A DNA stretch of 64,000 nt from Candidatus Poribacteria bacterium (GTDB lineage Bacteria > Poribacteria > WGA-4E > WGA-3G), in contig JAJEIP010000066.1 of NCBI GenBank assembly GCA_022827885.1, positions 62,001-126,000 on the forward strand, in the 5' to 3' direction. How positions within the stretch are numbered: the stretch's first letter is position 1; each line of letters starts with the position of its first letter. The position numbers and the translations under genes are program-made. Under the pieces are notes generated by a model. It was not told the origin of the DNA, did no database searches, and worked only from the letters and a program-made list of their open reading frames with translations. Of the stretch, positions 57,460-64,000 are shown one piece after another.

Positions 57460-58287
57460 ATGTATGCGTCAATCAAAGTCTCCGCAATTTCGTTAAAACC
57501 TACCAAATGGGATAAAGCCTCCAACGCTGAGAAGCTGGAGGCTTTTTTCGTTGAGGCTGCCAAGGATACCCCGCAGCTAATTTTGGCAACAGAGGGGGTC
57601 TTGGAGGGCTACGTCGTGATGGATGTCATTGAGGGCAGAGCCACACCGGAGGCGATGCTTGAAATCGCAGAGCCCCTTGATGGCGCGTATATCCACCGAT
57701 TCCGTCGATTGGCACGTCAACTCAAAACCTGTCTCTGTTTCGGATTCGCTGAACGGTGTGGAACCGCTTCTGTCTATAATTCTGCCGTGTTTATTGATGC
57801 CACCGGCGAGATATGCGGCACCTATCACAAAACGCAGTTCGCCGAGGGAACCCACCCCTCGTGGAACTTCAATTGCATCGGCGAAACGATTCGCGCCTTT
57901 GATACACCTTTCGGACGTGCCGGCATTTTAATCTGCAACGATAGATGGAATCCGCTGATAGCGCGCACACTCGTTTTAGATGGCGCCCAGTTCCTCCTCA
58001 TCCCCTCGTATGGTTCAAAGGGCAAAGGGCAAAATCAGACCGTGCTTGCCAGAGCGCGTGAAAATGGTGTGCCGATTGTAGAAGCAAACGTCGGGATGAA
58101 CCTCATCATCAGCAAAGGCGAAATTGTCGCATACAAATGGGGAAACGACCAAATCAGCATAGCGGACATTGATATACCAATGCTCCCTTCAACTGAGGCG
58201 GCGCGCCGTTCGGAACAGGCGTACTTACAATCTCAAGGACCTGAGATGGAAGTCCGCTATCAGAAAACTATTGACCGTTTGAAATAA
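57460..58287 (+). CDS. carbon-nitrogen hydrolase (nitrilase superfamily)
   Basis: A 275-residue protein. The catalytic Glu-Lys-Cys triad is visible: QLILATEGVLEGY (Glu), TYHKTQFAEGTHP (Lys) and AGILICNDRWNPLIARTLVL (Cys). The superfamily hydrolyses nitriles, amides and carbamates and includes NAD synthase glutaminase domains; the substrate is unknown. A strong hairpin with six T residues lies inside the coding sequence (57514-57548), between codons 19 and 30. The start directly follows an interspersed repeat end, which may supply the expression signal. Confidence 0.87.
   Translation: MYASIKVSAISLKPTKWDKASNAEKLEAFFVEAAKDTPQLILATEGVLEGYVVMDVIEGRATPEAMLEIAEPLDGAYIHRFRRLARQLKTCLCFGFAERCGTASVYNSAVFIDATGEICGTYHKTQFAEGTHPSWNFNCIGETIRAFDTPFGRAGILICNDRWNPLIARTLVLDGAQFLLIPSYGSKGKGQNQTVLARARENGVPIVEANVGMNLIISKGEIVAYKWGNDQISIADIDIPMLPSTEAARRSEQAYLQSQGPEMEVRYQKTIDRLK
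57514..57548 (+). other. terminator-like hairpin inside the nitrilase-like gene
   Basis: AAAGCCTCCA (57514-57523) pairs with TGGAGGCTTT (57536-57545) and runs into TTTTTT within the frame (about codons 19-30). The 10-bp stem is perfect. Chance or premature termination. Confidence 0.6.
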
Positions 58288-58310
58288 CGCAGTAGAATCC
58301 TTTGTAAGAG

Positions 58311-58324
58311 CGACCTCTGGGTCG
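58311..58324. repeat. palindromic short repeat
   Basis: CGACC-tctg-GGTCG preceded by TTTGTAAGAG, as in copies at 14131 and 61897. Confidence 0.55.
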
Positions 58325-58513
58325 TGACTTTCCACATGAAATCCGACTGCATTCTATCCTGTTAACCCAATTTATAGAGATCGCGTTAAGTTGACCGTTT
58401 TTCCAAACACAACTTCTATAAACCTATTTCCCATAATTGTGTCAAATACTTTAGTCAAGCCTAAAAAGGATTTGGAGATCCAGCGAAGATCGAGAGCACA
58501 GCCCGCTGTTCCA

Positions 58514-58799
58514 AGAAAAGAGCAATACCTGTATTAAGAATAGCAAAAGACGCAAGCCTGCAACAATCCGCAGAAATGCCCAAGCAAAAACACGCAGGCG
58601 ACTCCACACAGGCACGTTAATGCACTAATCCCTTTATTTAAGCCTTGCGAATTATTAGAAAAGGGCAATACCCGTATTAAGAATAGCAAAAGACGCAAGC
58701 CTGCAACAATCCGCAGAAATGCCCAAGCAAAAACACGCAGGCGACTCCACACACAGGCACGTTAATGCACTAACCCCTTCATTTAACGCCTTGCGAATA
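58514..58799 (+). repeat. tandem duplication of a 143-base repeat unit
   Basis: Two copies (58514-58656, 58657-58799) share AGACGCAAGCCTGCAACAAT, CCGCAGAAATGCCCAAGCAA and ACACGCAGGCGACTCCACAC, and end CCTTGCGAATTATTA and CCTTGCGAATAATTA. They differ at a few bases. Each includes the GCCTGCAACAA head of the interspersed family. Confidence 0.85.
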
Positions 58800-58806
58800 A
58801 TTAAAA

Positions 58807-59703
58807 ATGTTGACACCGCAATTTCTGAAGCAACTTGAACCCTTCCACATCCGATCGAATCGCTCGTTCCGTGGTAAATTCAGAGGTGAACGCCGGAGTC
58901 CGAACCGAGGTGTAGGCATGGAATTCGCCGATTATCGGGTCTATGAACCCGGCGACGACCTACGGCATGTCGATTGGAACATCTACGCACGTTTGGGGAA
59001 ACTCTTTATCAAACTCTTCCACGCTGACGAAGGATTACCGCTCGCACTTCTCATTGATAACAGTCGTTCTATGGCGTTTGGTTCACCGACCAAGCTAACG
59101 TGTGCCAAACAGATCGCCGCTGCGTTAGGCTATGTCGCTTTGGGACACGCCGATAGTGTTACCGTTTATACCTGTGCCGAACGGCTCGCCGCGGCACTAC
59201 CCCCCGCATCGAGCACCTCACAATTTTCACGTCTCACGAAGGTTTTGACCGCAATTGCAGCAGACGGACAAACACGGCTGACGGAATGCCTCAGGCAGCT
59301 ACCGATGTATCAACGACACCCCTGCGCGGCTGTTATCCTGTCCGATTTTTTGGATCCCAGTGGCTACGAACACGGCTTCCAATTGCTCACAGGACGCGGC
59401 TTCTCACTCACGGCTATCCACCTGATAACCCCAGAGGAGATGAACCCGCAGCTGTACGTGGAAAACGGACAGACGGGTGGGGATTGGTTGGTAGAGGATG
59501 CCGAAACCGGTGAGACGAGAGCCATTACAATCAATCCTGAAGTGCTTTCGCAATACCAGAATCAACAACAGATATTTTCTGACACCTTACAACGCTTCTG
59601 TACCGACCAAGGCGTTGGTTACGCCCAACTGAAAAGTGATATGCCTATAGAGCCCTTTATTTTACACGAACTGCACAGAACAGGTTTGATTCAGAGGAGG
59701 TAA
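58807..59703 (+). CDS. DUF58 domain-containing protein
   Basis: A 298-residue protein. DUF58 signatures: [58 protein letters not shown], then a von Willebrand-A-like domain with [17 protein letters not shown] (MIDAS D-x-S-x-S), and [16 protein letters not shown]. Usually works with a MoxR ATPase and membrane BatA-type proteins in assembly of enzymes or envelope complexes; none of those partners is in the window. ATG follows repeat sequence directly, without a Shine-Dalgarno. The stop is followed by the next ATG after one base. Confidence 0.9.
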   Translation: MLTPQFLKQLEPFHIRSNRSFRGKFRGERRSPNRGVGMEFADYRVYEPGDDLRHVDWNIYARLGKLFIKLFHADEGLPLALLIDNSRSMAFGSPTKLTCAKQIAAALGYVALGHADSVTVYTCAERLAAALPPASSTSQFSRLTKVLTAIAADGQTRLTECLRQLPMYQRHPCAAVILSDFLDPSGYEHGFQLLTGRGFSLTAIHLITPEEMNPQLYVENGQTGGDWLVEDAETGETRAITINPEVLSQYQNQQQIFSDTLQRFCTDQGVGYAQLKSDMPIEPFILHELHRTGLIQRR

Positions 59704-59704
59704 A

Positions 59705-60241
59705 ATGAAAACACAGATTTCACAAACCGCTTTGGAACTCATCCAAGGCGACATAACCAAAGCACCCGTTGATGCTATCGTGAACGCAGCGAACAGTGCG
59801 CTTGTCGGGGGTGGTGGTGTGGACGGGGCAATACGTCGCGCCGGTGGTGAGGCAATCGAACAAGCCTGTGCGGAGATTCGGGCACGTGAGGGGGGCTGTC
59901 CTACCGGTAAAGCAGTTATTACGACAGGCGGCAATCTTCACGCAAAATACGTGATTCACACCGTCGGACCCGTCTGGGAGGGTGGAAATTCGGGGGAGCC
60001 AGAACTGCTTGCGAGTTGTTATCAAAACAGTCTCCGACTTGCTGTAGAAAACGGCGTTCAAAGCATCGCTTTTCCTTCTATTAGCACCGGTATTTTTGGC
60101 TATCCGACAGAGAAAGCCGCACGTATCGCGCTGACGGCGGTGAAAAATTTCGTGCAACAGAGCAACGCCGCGCCAGCATCCATTCAGTTTGTCCTGTTTG
60201 ATGAGGCGACGTATACATGCTATGCGGACGCGCTTTTTTAA
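59705..60241 (+). CDS. macrodomain protein, probable O-acetyl-ADP-ribose deacetylase
   Basis: A 178-residue single macrodomain. Motifs: [39 protein letters not shown] (substrate loop), [20 protein letters not shown]-like [43 protein letters not shown] (the GIFGYP loop) and [12 protein letters not shown]. Typical of YmdB/MacroD1-like enzymes that remove ADP-ribose or deacetylate OAADPr. AGGAGG lies inside the end of the DUF58 gene, so the two are co-translated. Confidence 0.92.
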   Translation: MKTQISQTALELIQGDITKAPVDAIVNAANSALVGGGGVDGAIRRAGGEAIEQACAEIRAREGGCPTGKAVITTGGNLHAKYVIHTVGPVWEGGNSGEPELLASCYQNSLRLAVENGVQSIAFPSISTGIFGYPTEKAARIALTAVKNFVQQSNAAPASIQFVLFDEATYTCYADALF

Positions 60242-60287
60242 CGATGGGTTTCCGGTGCTATATGAGGAACCCAAGATCCTATGTAGA

Positions 60288-60305
60288 CGGGAACTCCGAT
60301 TCCCG
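60288..60305. repeat. palindromic short repeat upstream of the MFS gene
   Basis: CGGGAA-ctccga-TTCCCG, a member of the compensatory palindrome family (TGTAGACGGGAACTCCGATT). Confidence 0.6.
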
Positions 60306-60340
60306 ACGCTTTCGATGAAGCTCTCCAACGGAGGGTTTCC

Positions 60341-60361
60341 ATGTCTATAGACCCAAATTGA
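60341..60361 (+). CDS. possible six-codon leader peptide coupled to the MFS gene
   Basis: CGGAGGG-TTTCC-ATG starts a six-codon frame, MSIDPN, whose TGA (60359-60361) overlaps the TTG start of the MFS gene (TTGA). It would deliver ribosomes to the weak TTG. It could also be fortuitous. Confidence 0.4.
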   Translation: MSIDPN

Positions 60362-61536
60362 ACCACCGCAAATTTAGCCGAGTCTCATTAATCCTTCCCA
60401 TCTATATTCCAGCGTTTCTGTTGGCAACAGGCGGAGGCATCGTTTCACCGACGCTTTCGATTTACGTTAAATCGTTTGAATTATCCTATACATTGACGAC
60501 GGTTGTCCTTGCTGTCGGTGTGCTTGGAAATATTCCGGCTGGCGTTTTAGTGGAACGCCTCGGGCGCAAACTATCGATGTTGCTCGGTTTAGTCATGATA
60601 GGACTGTCAACGCTCGGTATGGGAACGGCGGGGAATTTCTACCAACTCATCGGGGCACAGTTACTCGGAGGCGTTGGACACGCTTTGTGGATGCTTGCAC
60701 GCCATGCCTATATGACGGATGTAATCCCAATAGCGAATCGCGGGAGAGCGATTGCCCTGTTCGGTGGCGTGAACAGGATGGGCACCTTCGTGGGGCAGTT
60801 CTGCTCTATCTTTCTTGGGGTGAATCTCCGTCTCCCCTTCTTCATCTATGCCGGCATTGTGATGCTGAACCTGCTCCTCTGTTTCTTCTTCATTCCCGGA
60901 ACGCGGCGCACTGCAACTGAAGCGGCACGGAAGAAGATGCCTTACCTGAAACAGCTTCTCGAAATCTCGCGCCAGCATGCGCGACTCCTCGCCACGGCAG
61001 GAGTGGGGCAGGTGTGTGTGCAGACGTTACGCCGCGGGTGCAATATCATTATTCCACTCTATGCGGACGAGACGGTCGGGCTAACGACACAACAGGTTCG
61101 ATCCGTCGTCATGATCTCCTCAGCGGTAGATATGTCGATGTTCCCGATTGCTGGGTATATGATGGATCGGTTCGGTCGGAGATATGCAACAGTGCCGGGG
61201 GTTTTCATTTTTGCCACGGGCATGGTGTTGATGCCGTTTACTGGGACATTTACGGGGTTACTGCTTGCTGCAGTCTTCATGCGGATGGGGAACGGTATTG
61301 CTTCAGGGACGATGATGACACTCGGCGCAGACTTAGCACCCCGCGACGGAACCGGAGAGTTCTTAGGGTTATGGCGGCTCACGGGAGATTTCGGCGGTTC
61401 GGCGGGACCCGTTATTGTCGGTAATCTTGCCGATCTGTTCGGGTTGGGTTATTCCGGTTTCGCATTGGGAGGGATCGGTTATCTCGCAGTGAGCATTTTT
61501 CTCTGGTTGGTACCCGAGACCTTGAAAAGAGAGTAA
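60358..61536 (+). CDS. major facilitator superfamily transporter
   Basis: A 392-residue, 12-helix permease starting at TTG. Helix 1 is ILPIYIPAFLLATGGGIVSP. The loop 2-3 motif GVLVERLGRKLSMLLGLVMI is the MFS signature (G-x-x-x-D/E-R-x-G-R-K), and YMMDRFGRRYATVPG is its loop 8-9 counterpart. The C-terminal half has GLWRLTGDFGGSAGPVIVGN. Similar to sugar or drug efflux permeases; substrate unknown. The start is set by the leader-peptide overlap and by the position of helix 1. No ribosome binding site lies directly before TTG. Confidence 0.9.
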   Translation: MNHRKFSRVSLILPIYIPAFLLATGGGIVSPTLSIYVKSFELSYTLTTVVLAVGVLGNIPAGVLVERLGRKLSMLLGLVMIGLSTLGMGTAGNFYQLIGAQLLGGVGHALWMLARHAYMTDVIPIANRGRAIALFGGVNRMGTFVGQFCSIFLGVNLRLPFFIYAGIVMLNLLLCFFFIPGTRRTATEAARKKMPYLKQLLEISRQHARLLATAGVGQVCVQTLRRGCNIIIPLYADETVGLTTQQVRSVVMISSAVDMSMFPIAGYMMDRFGRRYATVPGVFIFATGMVLMPFTGTFTGLLLAAVFMRMGNGIASGTMMTLGADLAPRDGTGEFLGLWRLTGDFGGSAGPVIVGNLADLFGLGYSGFALGGIGYLAVSIFLWLVPETLKRE

Positions 61537-61657
61537 AGCAAACAGGCGCGCTCGGAGGATTTTTTAGCCATGGCCACTTGGATTCGCTCCATTATATTCC
61601 GTCTAGGTTTCCGATGGGGGCGGTACTGGATTTGGGAATCCATACGGTTTAGAAGGT

Positions 61658-61748
61658 AAACGTAGCCTGCAACACCGGCGCAGGCGGCTCTTGAGCGAAA
61701 AACGCCAAAACGCAAACCCCGTTGTTTAACCGCAAGGAAAATTAAAAA
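61658..61748 (+). repeat. interspersed CCGCAAGG repeat next to the tRNA
   Basis: AAACGTAGCCTGCAACACCG plus GCGCAGGCGG, then ACCGCAAGGAAAATTAAAAA, ending one base before the tRNA 3' end on the opposite strand. Confidence 0.75.
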
Positions 61749-61751
61749 AGA

Positions 61752-61837
61752 TGCCGGGAAAGGGACTCGAACCCTTACGCGCATAATGCACACTAGACCC
61801 TGAACCTAGCCTGTCTACCAAATTTCAGCATCCCGGC
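61752..61837 (-). tRNA. tRNA-Leu (anticodon CAG)
   Basis: An 86-base tRNA on the minus strand. Acceptor GCCGGGA pairs with TCCCGGC, discriminator A; D-loop AAATTTGGTAGACAGG; anticodon stem-loop CTAGG-TTCAGGG-TCTAG gives anticodon CAG, with a G-U at one position. A long variable arm and TpsiC arm GGGTTCGAGTCCC are as expected for leucine. CCA is not encoded. Confidence 0.95.
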
Positions 61838-62045
61838 GAGCAATTATAGTATACCCTAATTTTCGTTCCTTGTCAAATTATATTTGCCGTGTTCATCTGT
61901 AGGAGGGACCTCTGAATCCCGACTTTTAACCCCTTTACACACCTTTGGGACATGCGATAAATCGCACGACTATAAACACACTTACTTGTAGGTGGGAAAT
62001 CGGATTAAACTTGCAATATACTTGATCAGTCTAATGTAATTAACA

Positions 62046-62068
62046 CACTGGTTACATTTCTGCCAGTG
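62046..62068. promoter_or_regulatory. inverted repeat upstream of the LamG gene
   Basis: CACTGG-ttacatttctg-CCAGTG, 54 bases before the LamG ATG. Possible operator; nothing else supports it. Confidence 0.3.
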
Positions 62069-62121
62069 AAGACGTTTTGGGGTCATGATTCTCTGAACAA
62101 CAAAAAAAGGAGCGTAAATCC

Positions 62122-62871
62122 ATGAGAATAAGAATATTTATCTGCACCATACTCGCGCTAAGTCTCGTTGTCGGCTATAGTCAAGCCGAGATCGATCCGG
62201 ATAGGATTATCGGTATCTGGTTAATGGACGAAGGTAAGGGCGATATCGCTGAAGACATCTCTGAAAACGGGCGTAAAGGCACAATTACGCGAGGGGAATG
62301 GGCAAAAGGCAAGGTCGATGGTGCCCTTGAAATCAAAAAAGGCGGGACGGTCACTATTCCGCTGGGTAAAGGTATTATCGAAGATAAAGTCTCCTTCACC
62401 TTGTGGATAAACTTCACCGACATCGGGGGGCAACAGAACTACTTCTCGATATGGGATCAGAGCAATAACCGCTATGTTCCTTACAAAAATGGTGGCAACC
62501 TCCTCCGCAGTTGGACGAACACTTGGGATGTCGCCAGTGGTGTGACCGTCAAAGATGGTACCTGGTATCATGTCGCCAACGTCTACGACGGAGACAACTG
62601 TACAATCTACGTCAACGGCGAAGAGAAAGTCTCACAAAAGGTTCCGAAGTTCCAACTCCAAGATCAGGAGCAGACGGCGTGGCTCGCGACTGATAAAGGA
62701 ACCGGTTTCCTCTCCGCCACGATTATGGATGAGGTCGGTCTCTTCAATGATGGACTCACCGAAGATGAAGTTCAGGACATTATGAACGACGGTATCTATC
62801 ACACCGCATTTGACGTGGAACCGTTAGGAAAACTCCCTGTACTGTGGGGAAGACTGAAGTCACGTTTTTAA
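62122..62871 (+). CDS. secreted LamG-domain protein with WG-x-LK tail
   Basis: A 249-residue protein; AAAAAAGGAGCG precedes ATG. Signal peptide (IRIFICTILALSLVVGYSQA, then E). LamG jelly roll: IIGIWLMDEGKGDIAEDISE, GKVDGALEIKKGGTVTIPLG, KVSFTLWINFTDIGGQQ, TWYHVANVYDGDNCTIYVNG and IMDEVGLFNDGLTEDEVQDI. Tail FDVEPLGKLPVLWGRLKSRF. The same build as 4817 and 35831. Likely surface-located glycan binding; no catalytic residues. Confidence 0.87.
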   Translation: MRIRIFICTILALSLVVGYSQAEIDPDRIIGIWLMDEGKGDIAEDISENGRKGTITRGEWAKGKVDGALEIKKGGTVTIPLGKGIIEDKVSFTLWINFTDIGGQQNYFSIWDQSNNRYVPYKNGGNLLRSWTNTWDVASGVTVKDGTWYHVANVYDGDNCTIYVNGEEKVSQKVPKFQLQDQEQTAWLATDKGTGFLSATIMDEVGLFNDGLTEDEVQDIMNDGIYHTAFDVEPLGKLPVLWGRLKSRF

Positions 62872-63036
62872 TTTTAGCTTGCGAATAAGGAACGCGACTT
62901 GTAACGTACCGTTTTTCGTGTTCGAGTCGCACTCCATTTCATTCCGTGCTTGGTTTTTGATGCTATGAAACACTCCTTAAAAAACCGTACAGATCCTTAT
63001 TTCGGTCGCAACTTAACCGAAAACCTGTGCGTAATG

Positions 63037-63062
63037 AAATTATGCCTTAAATGGCATAATTT
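63037..63062. terminator. AT-rich perfect hairpin, possible terminator
   Basis: AAATTATGCC-ttaaat-GGCATAATTT, a 10-bp perfect stem, followed by GTCTTAG; the T-tract is weak. Between the LamG and GGCT-like genes. Confidence 0.4.
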
Positions 63063-63111
63063 GTCTTAGCTTTACATTTGGAGCACAGCCCAGGCGGCCA
63101 TAGTTAAAAAA

Positions 63112-63603
63112 ATGATATATTTTGCTTATGGGTCCAACATGAACCGCTCTCACATGCAACAGCGATGCCCAGGTGTCACGCACATAGAGAAGTTCCAACT
63201 CGAAGGGTTTCGCCTCGTTTTTAAATACCATGCCGACATTATCCCAGCGGAGGGATGTACCGTCCACGGTGGACTCTGGAAAATTACAGAGGCACACGAA
63301 GAGGCACTTGACACCTACGAAGGGTATCCCGACTATTACGGCAAGTATTACCAAGACGGGGTCATGTTTTACAGGATGCGGGAGGGATACGAGAAGGATT
63401 TCGAGGCACCTTCAAAATGGTATCTAAAAACTATCATTCAGGGTTACCGTGATTTTGGGGTGACGCAGGAAGAATTTAAAGAGAGTCTCGGTCTCCAACA
63501 ACTTCGGTTAACGCAAAAAGACCTCGAAGAGAGCCTCGGTGTGTCAACGGATGAACTCGCCCGTCTATTCTCCCGCGTCGCAACCACGCCTGTCTACCAA
63601 TAA
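63112..63603 (+). CDS. gamma-glutamylcyclotransferase-like protein
   Basis: A 163-residue protein of the GGCT/AIG2 fold. The substrate-binding YGSN motif is at MIYFAYGSNMNRSHMQQRC and the catalytic acid is the Glu of ALDTYEGYPDYYG. GCTVHGGLWKITEAHE is the central strand. Members cyclise gamma-glutamyl peptides or open related lactams. The C-terminal 50 residues contain a duplicated unit (EEFKESLGLQQLRLTQ / KDLEESLGVSTDELAR), outside the usual domain. No ribosome binding site: GTTAAAAAA precedes ATG. Confidence 0.87.
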   Translation: MIYFAYGSNMNRSHMQQRCPGVTHIEKFQLEGFRLVFKYHADIIPAEGCTVHGGLWKITEAHEEALDTYEGYPDYYGKYYQDGVMFYRMREGYEKDFEAPSKWYLKTIIQGYRDFGVTQEEFKESLGLQQLRLTQKDLEESLGVSTDELARLFSRVATTPVYQ

Positions 63604-63612
63604 CCTTCTATG

Positions 63613-64000
63613 TCAAATTACCCGTTTCGCATACACATAATACGCCCCGATCGCCAATTCACCGGTTTCGTCAGAGAATATGCTATGCATGCGCGTCTGC
63701 CCCACGGTGAGATGGAAGGTAAACGTTACACCCTTCGCATCTGGTAGAATTGCTTCCGTGGCAACCTGTTCCCCGATACGGAGGTGTGCTGTTGTTAATG
63801 CCAAAGCCTTTCCACCGTTGTAAAGATCAATATGCTCCCCTGGAATACCGTCCGTTATCGCCCTATCTTCGGCAAGGGGCCACCGACGCAGCTCGAAACT
63901 GTATTCCCCCTCTTCAGGCACTTCAATCGCCCAATAGCCGTTGCATTCCAAGCCCCGACGAATCATTCCCTGACTCCAAGCGTGTTCTTCTCCGTGCCAA
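63613..64000 (-). CDS. arylsulfatase-type protein, C-terminal end only
   Basis: The frame is open to the window edge and reads WHGEEHAWSQGMIRRGLECN then GYWAIEVPEEGEYSFELRRW, followed by TTAHLRIGEQ and VTFTFHLTVGQTRMHSIF, ending near AYYVYAKRVI. This combination is the C-terminal region of many Poribacteria and Planctomycetes arylsulfatases (beta-sheet subdomain after the catalytic domain). About 129 codons are visible; catalytic Cys/Ser and metal residues lie outside. The start is not visible. Sulfatases of this sort remove sulfate from polysaccharides. Confidence 0.7.
   Translation of the reverse strand, partial: WHGEEHAWSQGMIRRGLECNGYWAIEVPEEGEYSFELRRWPLAEDRAITDGIPGEHIDLYNGGKALALTTAHLRIGEQVATEAILPDAKGVTFTFHLTVGQTRMHSIFSDETGELAIGAYYVYAKRVI

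Larger units (their letters stand above)
58288..58806. other. 519-base intergenic region dominated by repeats
   Basis: Palindromic CGACC-tctg-GGTCG (58311-58324) and a tandem 143-base duplication (58514-58799). No gene seen. GAATAATTAAAA just before 58807 again abuts a start codon. Confidence 0.6.

Noticed and set aside
58514-58799. CRISPR array
   Set aside because: Only two long imperfect units without regular short repeats and unique spacers; no cas genes.

Overview
The window most resembles a member of Candidatus Poribacteria or a close relative in the Planctomycetes/Verrucomicrobia neighbourhood. This is inferred from gene content, not from a marker gene. The clues are many secreted LamG, Kelch and DUF1080-like proteins, a DUF1800/DUF1501 pair, a phytanoyl-CoA dioxygenase-like protein, two Gfo/Idh/MocA oxidoreductases, a TIM-barrel sugar isomerase, a mandelate-racemase-type enzyme, a sulfatase fragment, a CRTAC1/ASPIC protein, and dense short interspersed repeats between genes. 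There is no rRNA gene. One tRNA-Leu(CAG) is present. TGA, TAA and TAG are all used as stops.

Layout. 0-9 kb: a 5'-truncated nagA, a TPR/CRTAC1 pair, a LamG protein, a VOC and a PhyH protein, a relic of a type I restriction specificity gene, a gene-free stretch with inverted repeats and a good promoter, and a secreted jelly-roll protein. 9-15 kb (minus strand): methyltransferase, sugar isomerase, oxidoreductase, zinc-type dehydrogenase, two small proteins and fdhD. 15-20 kb: a TPR/propeller protein, hrpB and a PD40 propeller. 20-27.7 kb (minus strand): a small lipoprotein, five tandem paralogous lipoproteins and a TonB-dependent receptor. 28-52.5 kb: four sigma factors each fused through one membrane helix to a different C-terminal module, mixed with secreted Kelch, LamG and DUF1080-like proteins, ABC permeases, an NHL propeller and the DUF1800/DUF1501 pair. 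52.6-64 kb: an enolase-superfamily enzyme, DUF547, an oxidoreductase, a secreted alpha/alpha toroid, a C-N hydrolase, DUF58, a macrodomain, an MFS transporter, tRNA-Leu, LamG, a gamma-glutamylcyclotransferase-like protein and a sulfatase C-terminus.

The most unusual part is 28-52.5 kb, where four observations fit together. (1) Four ECF-type sigma factors carry a single transmembrane helix after region 4, then Kelch, BNR/Asp-box or thioredoxin-like domains. (2) Seven copies of one promoter-like motif (CAGATTATGCA, 17-18 bp, TGTGTCTTTAA) lie upstream of two of these sigma genes and of Kelch, LamG and ABC permease genes. (3) The sigma gene at 27949-30021 has an in-frame TGA directly after a Cys codon in a thioredoxin-like segment, followed by a small hairpin at the spacing of a bacterial SECIS, so it may be a selenoprotein. 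(4) Ten secreted proteins across the window end in the same short tail, roughly V-x-P-x-x-K-L-x-T-x-W-G-x-L-K, which looks like a C-terminal sorting or anchoring tag. I infer a surface-sensing regulon in which membrane-tethered sigma factors read the envelope and transcribe genes for tagged surface proteins. None of this is tested here.

At least three short repeat families occupy the spaces between genes. One ends in AAGG-(A/T)AATTAAAA immediately before several start codons. A second is a small palindrome whose arms vary while staying complementary, and one copy appears to sit in frame inside a TPR gene. A third is low-complexity CTGAYAACTGA sequence.
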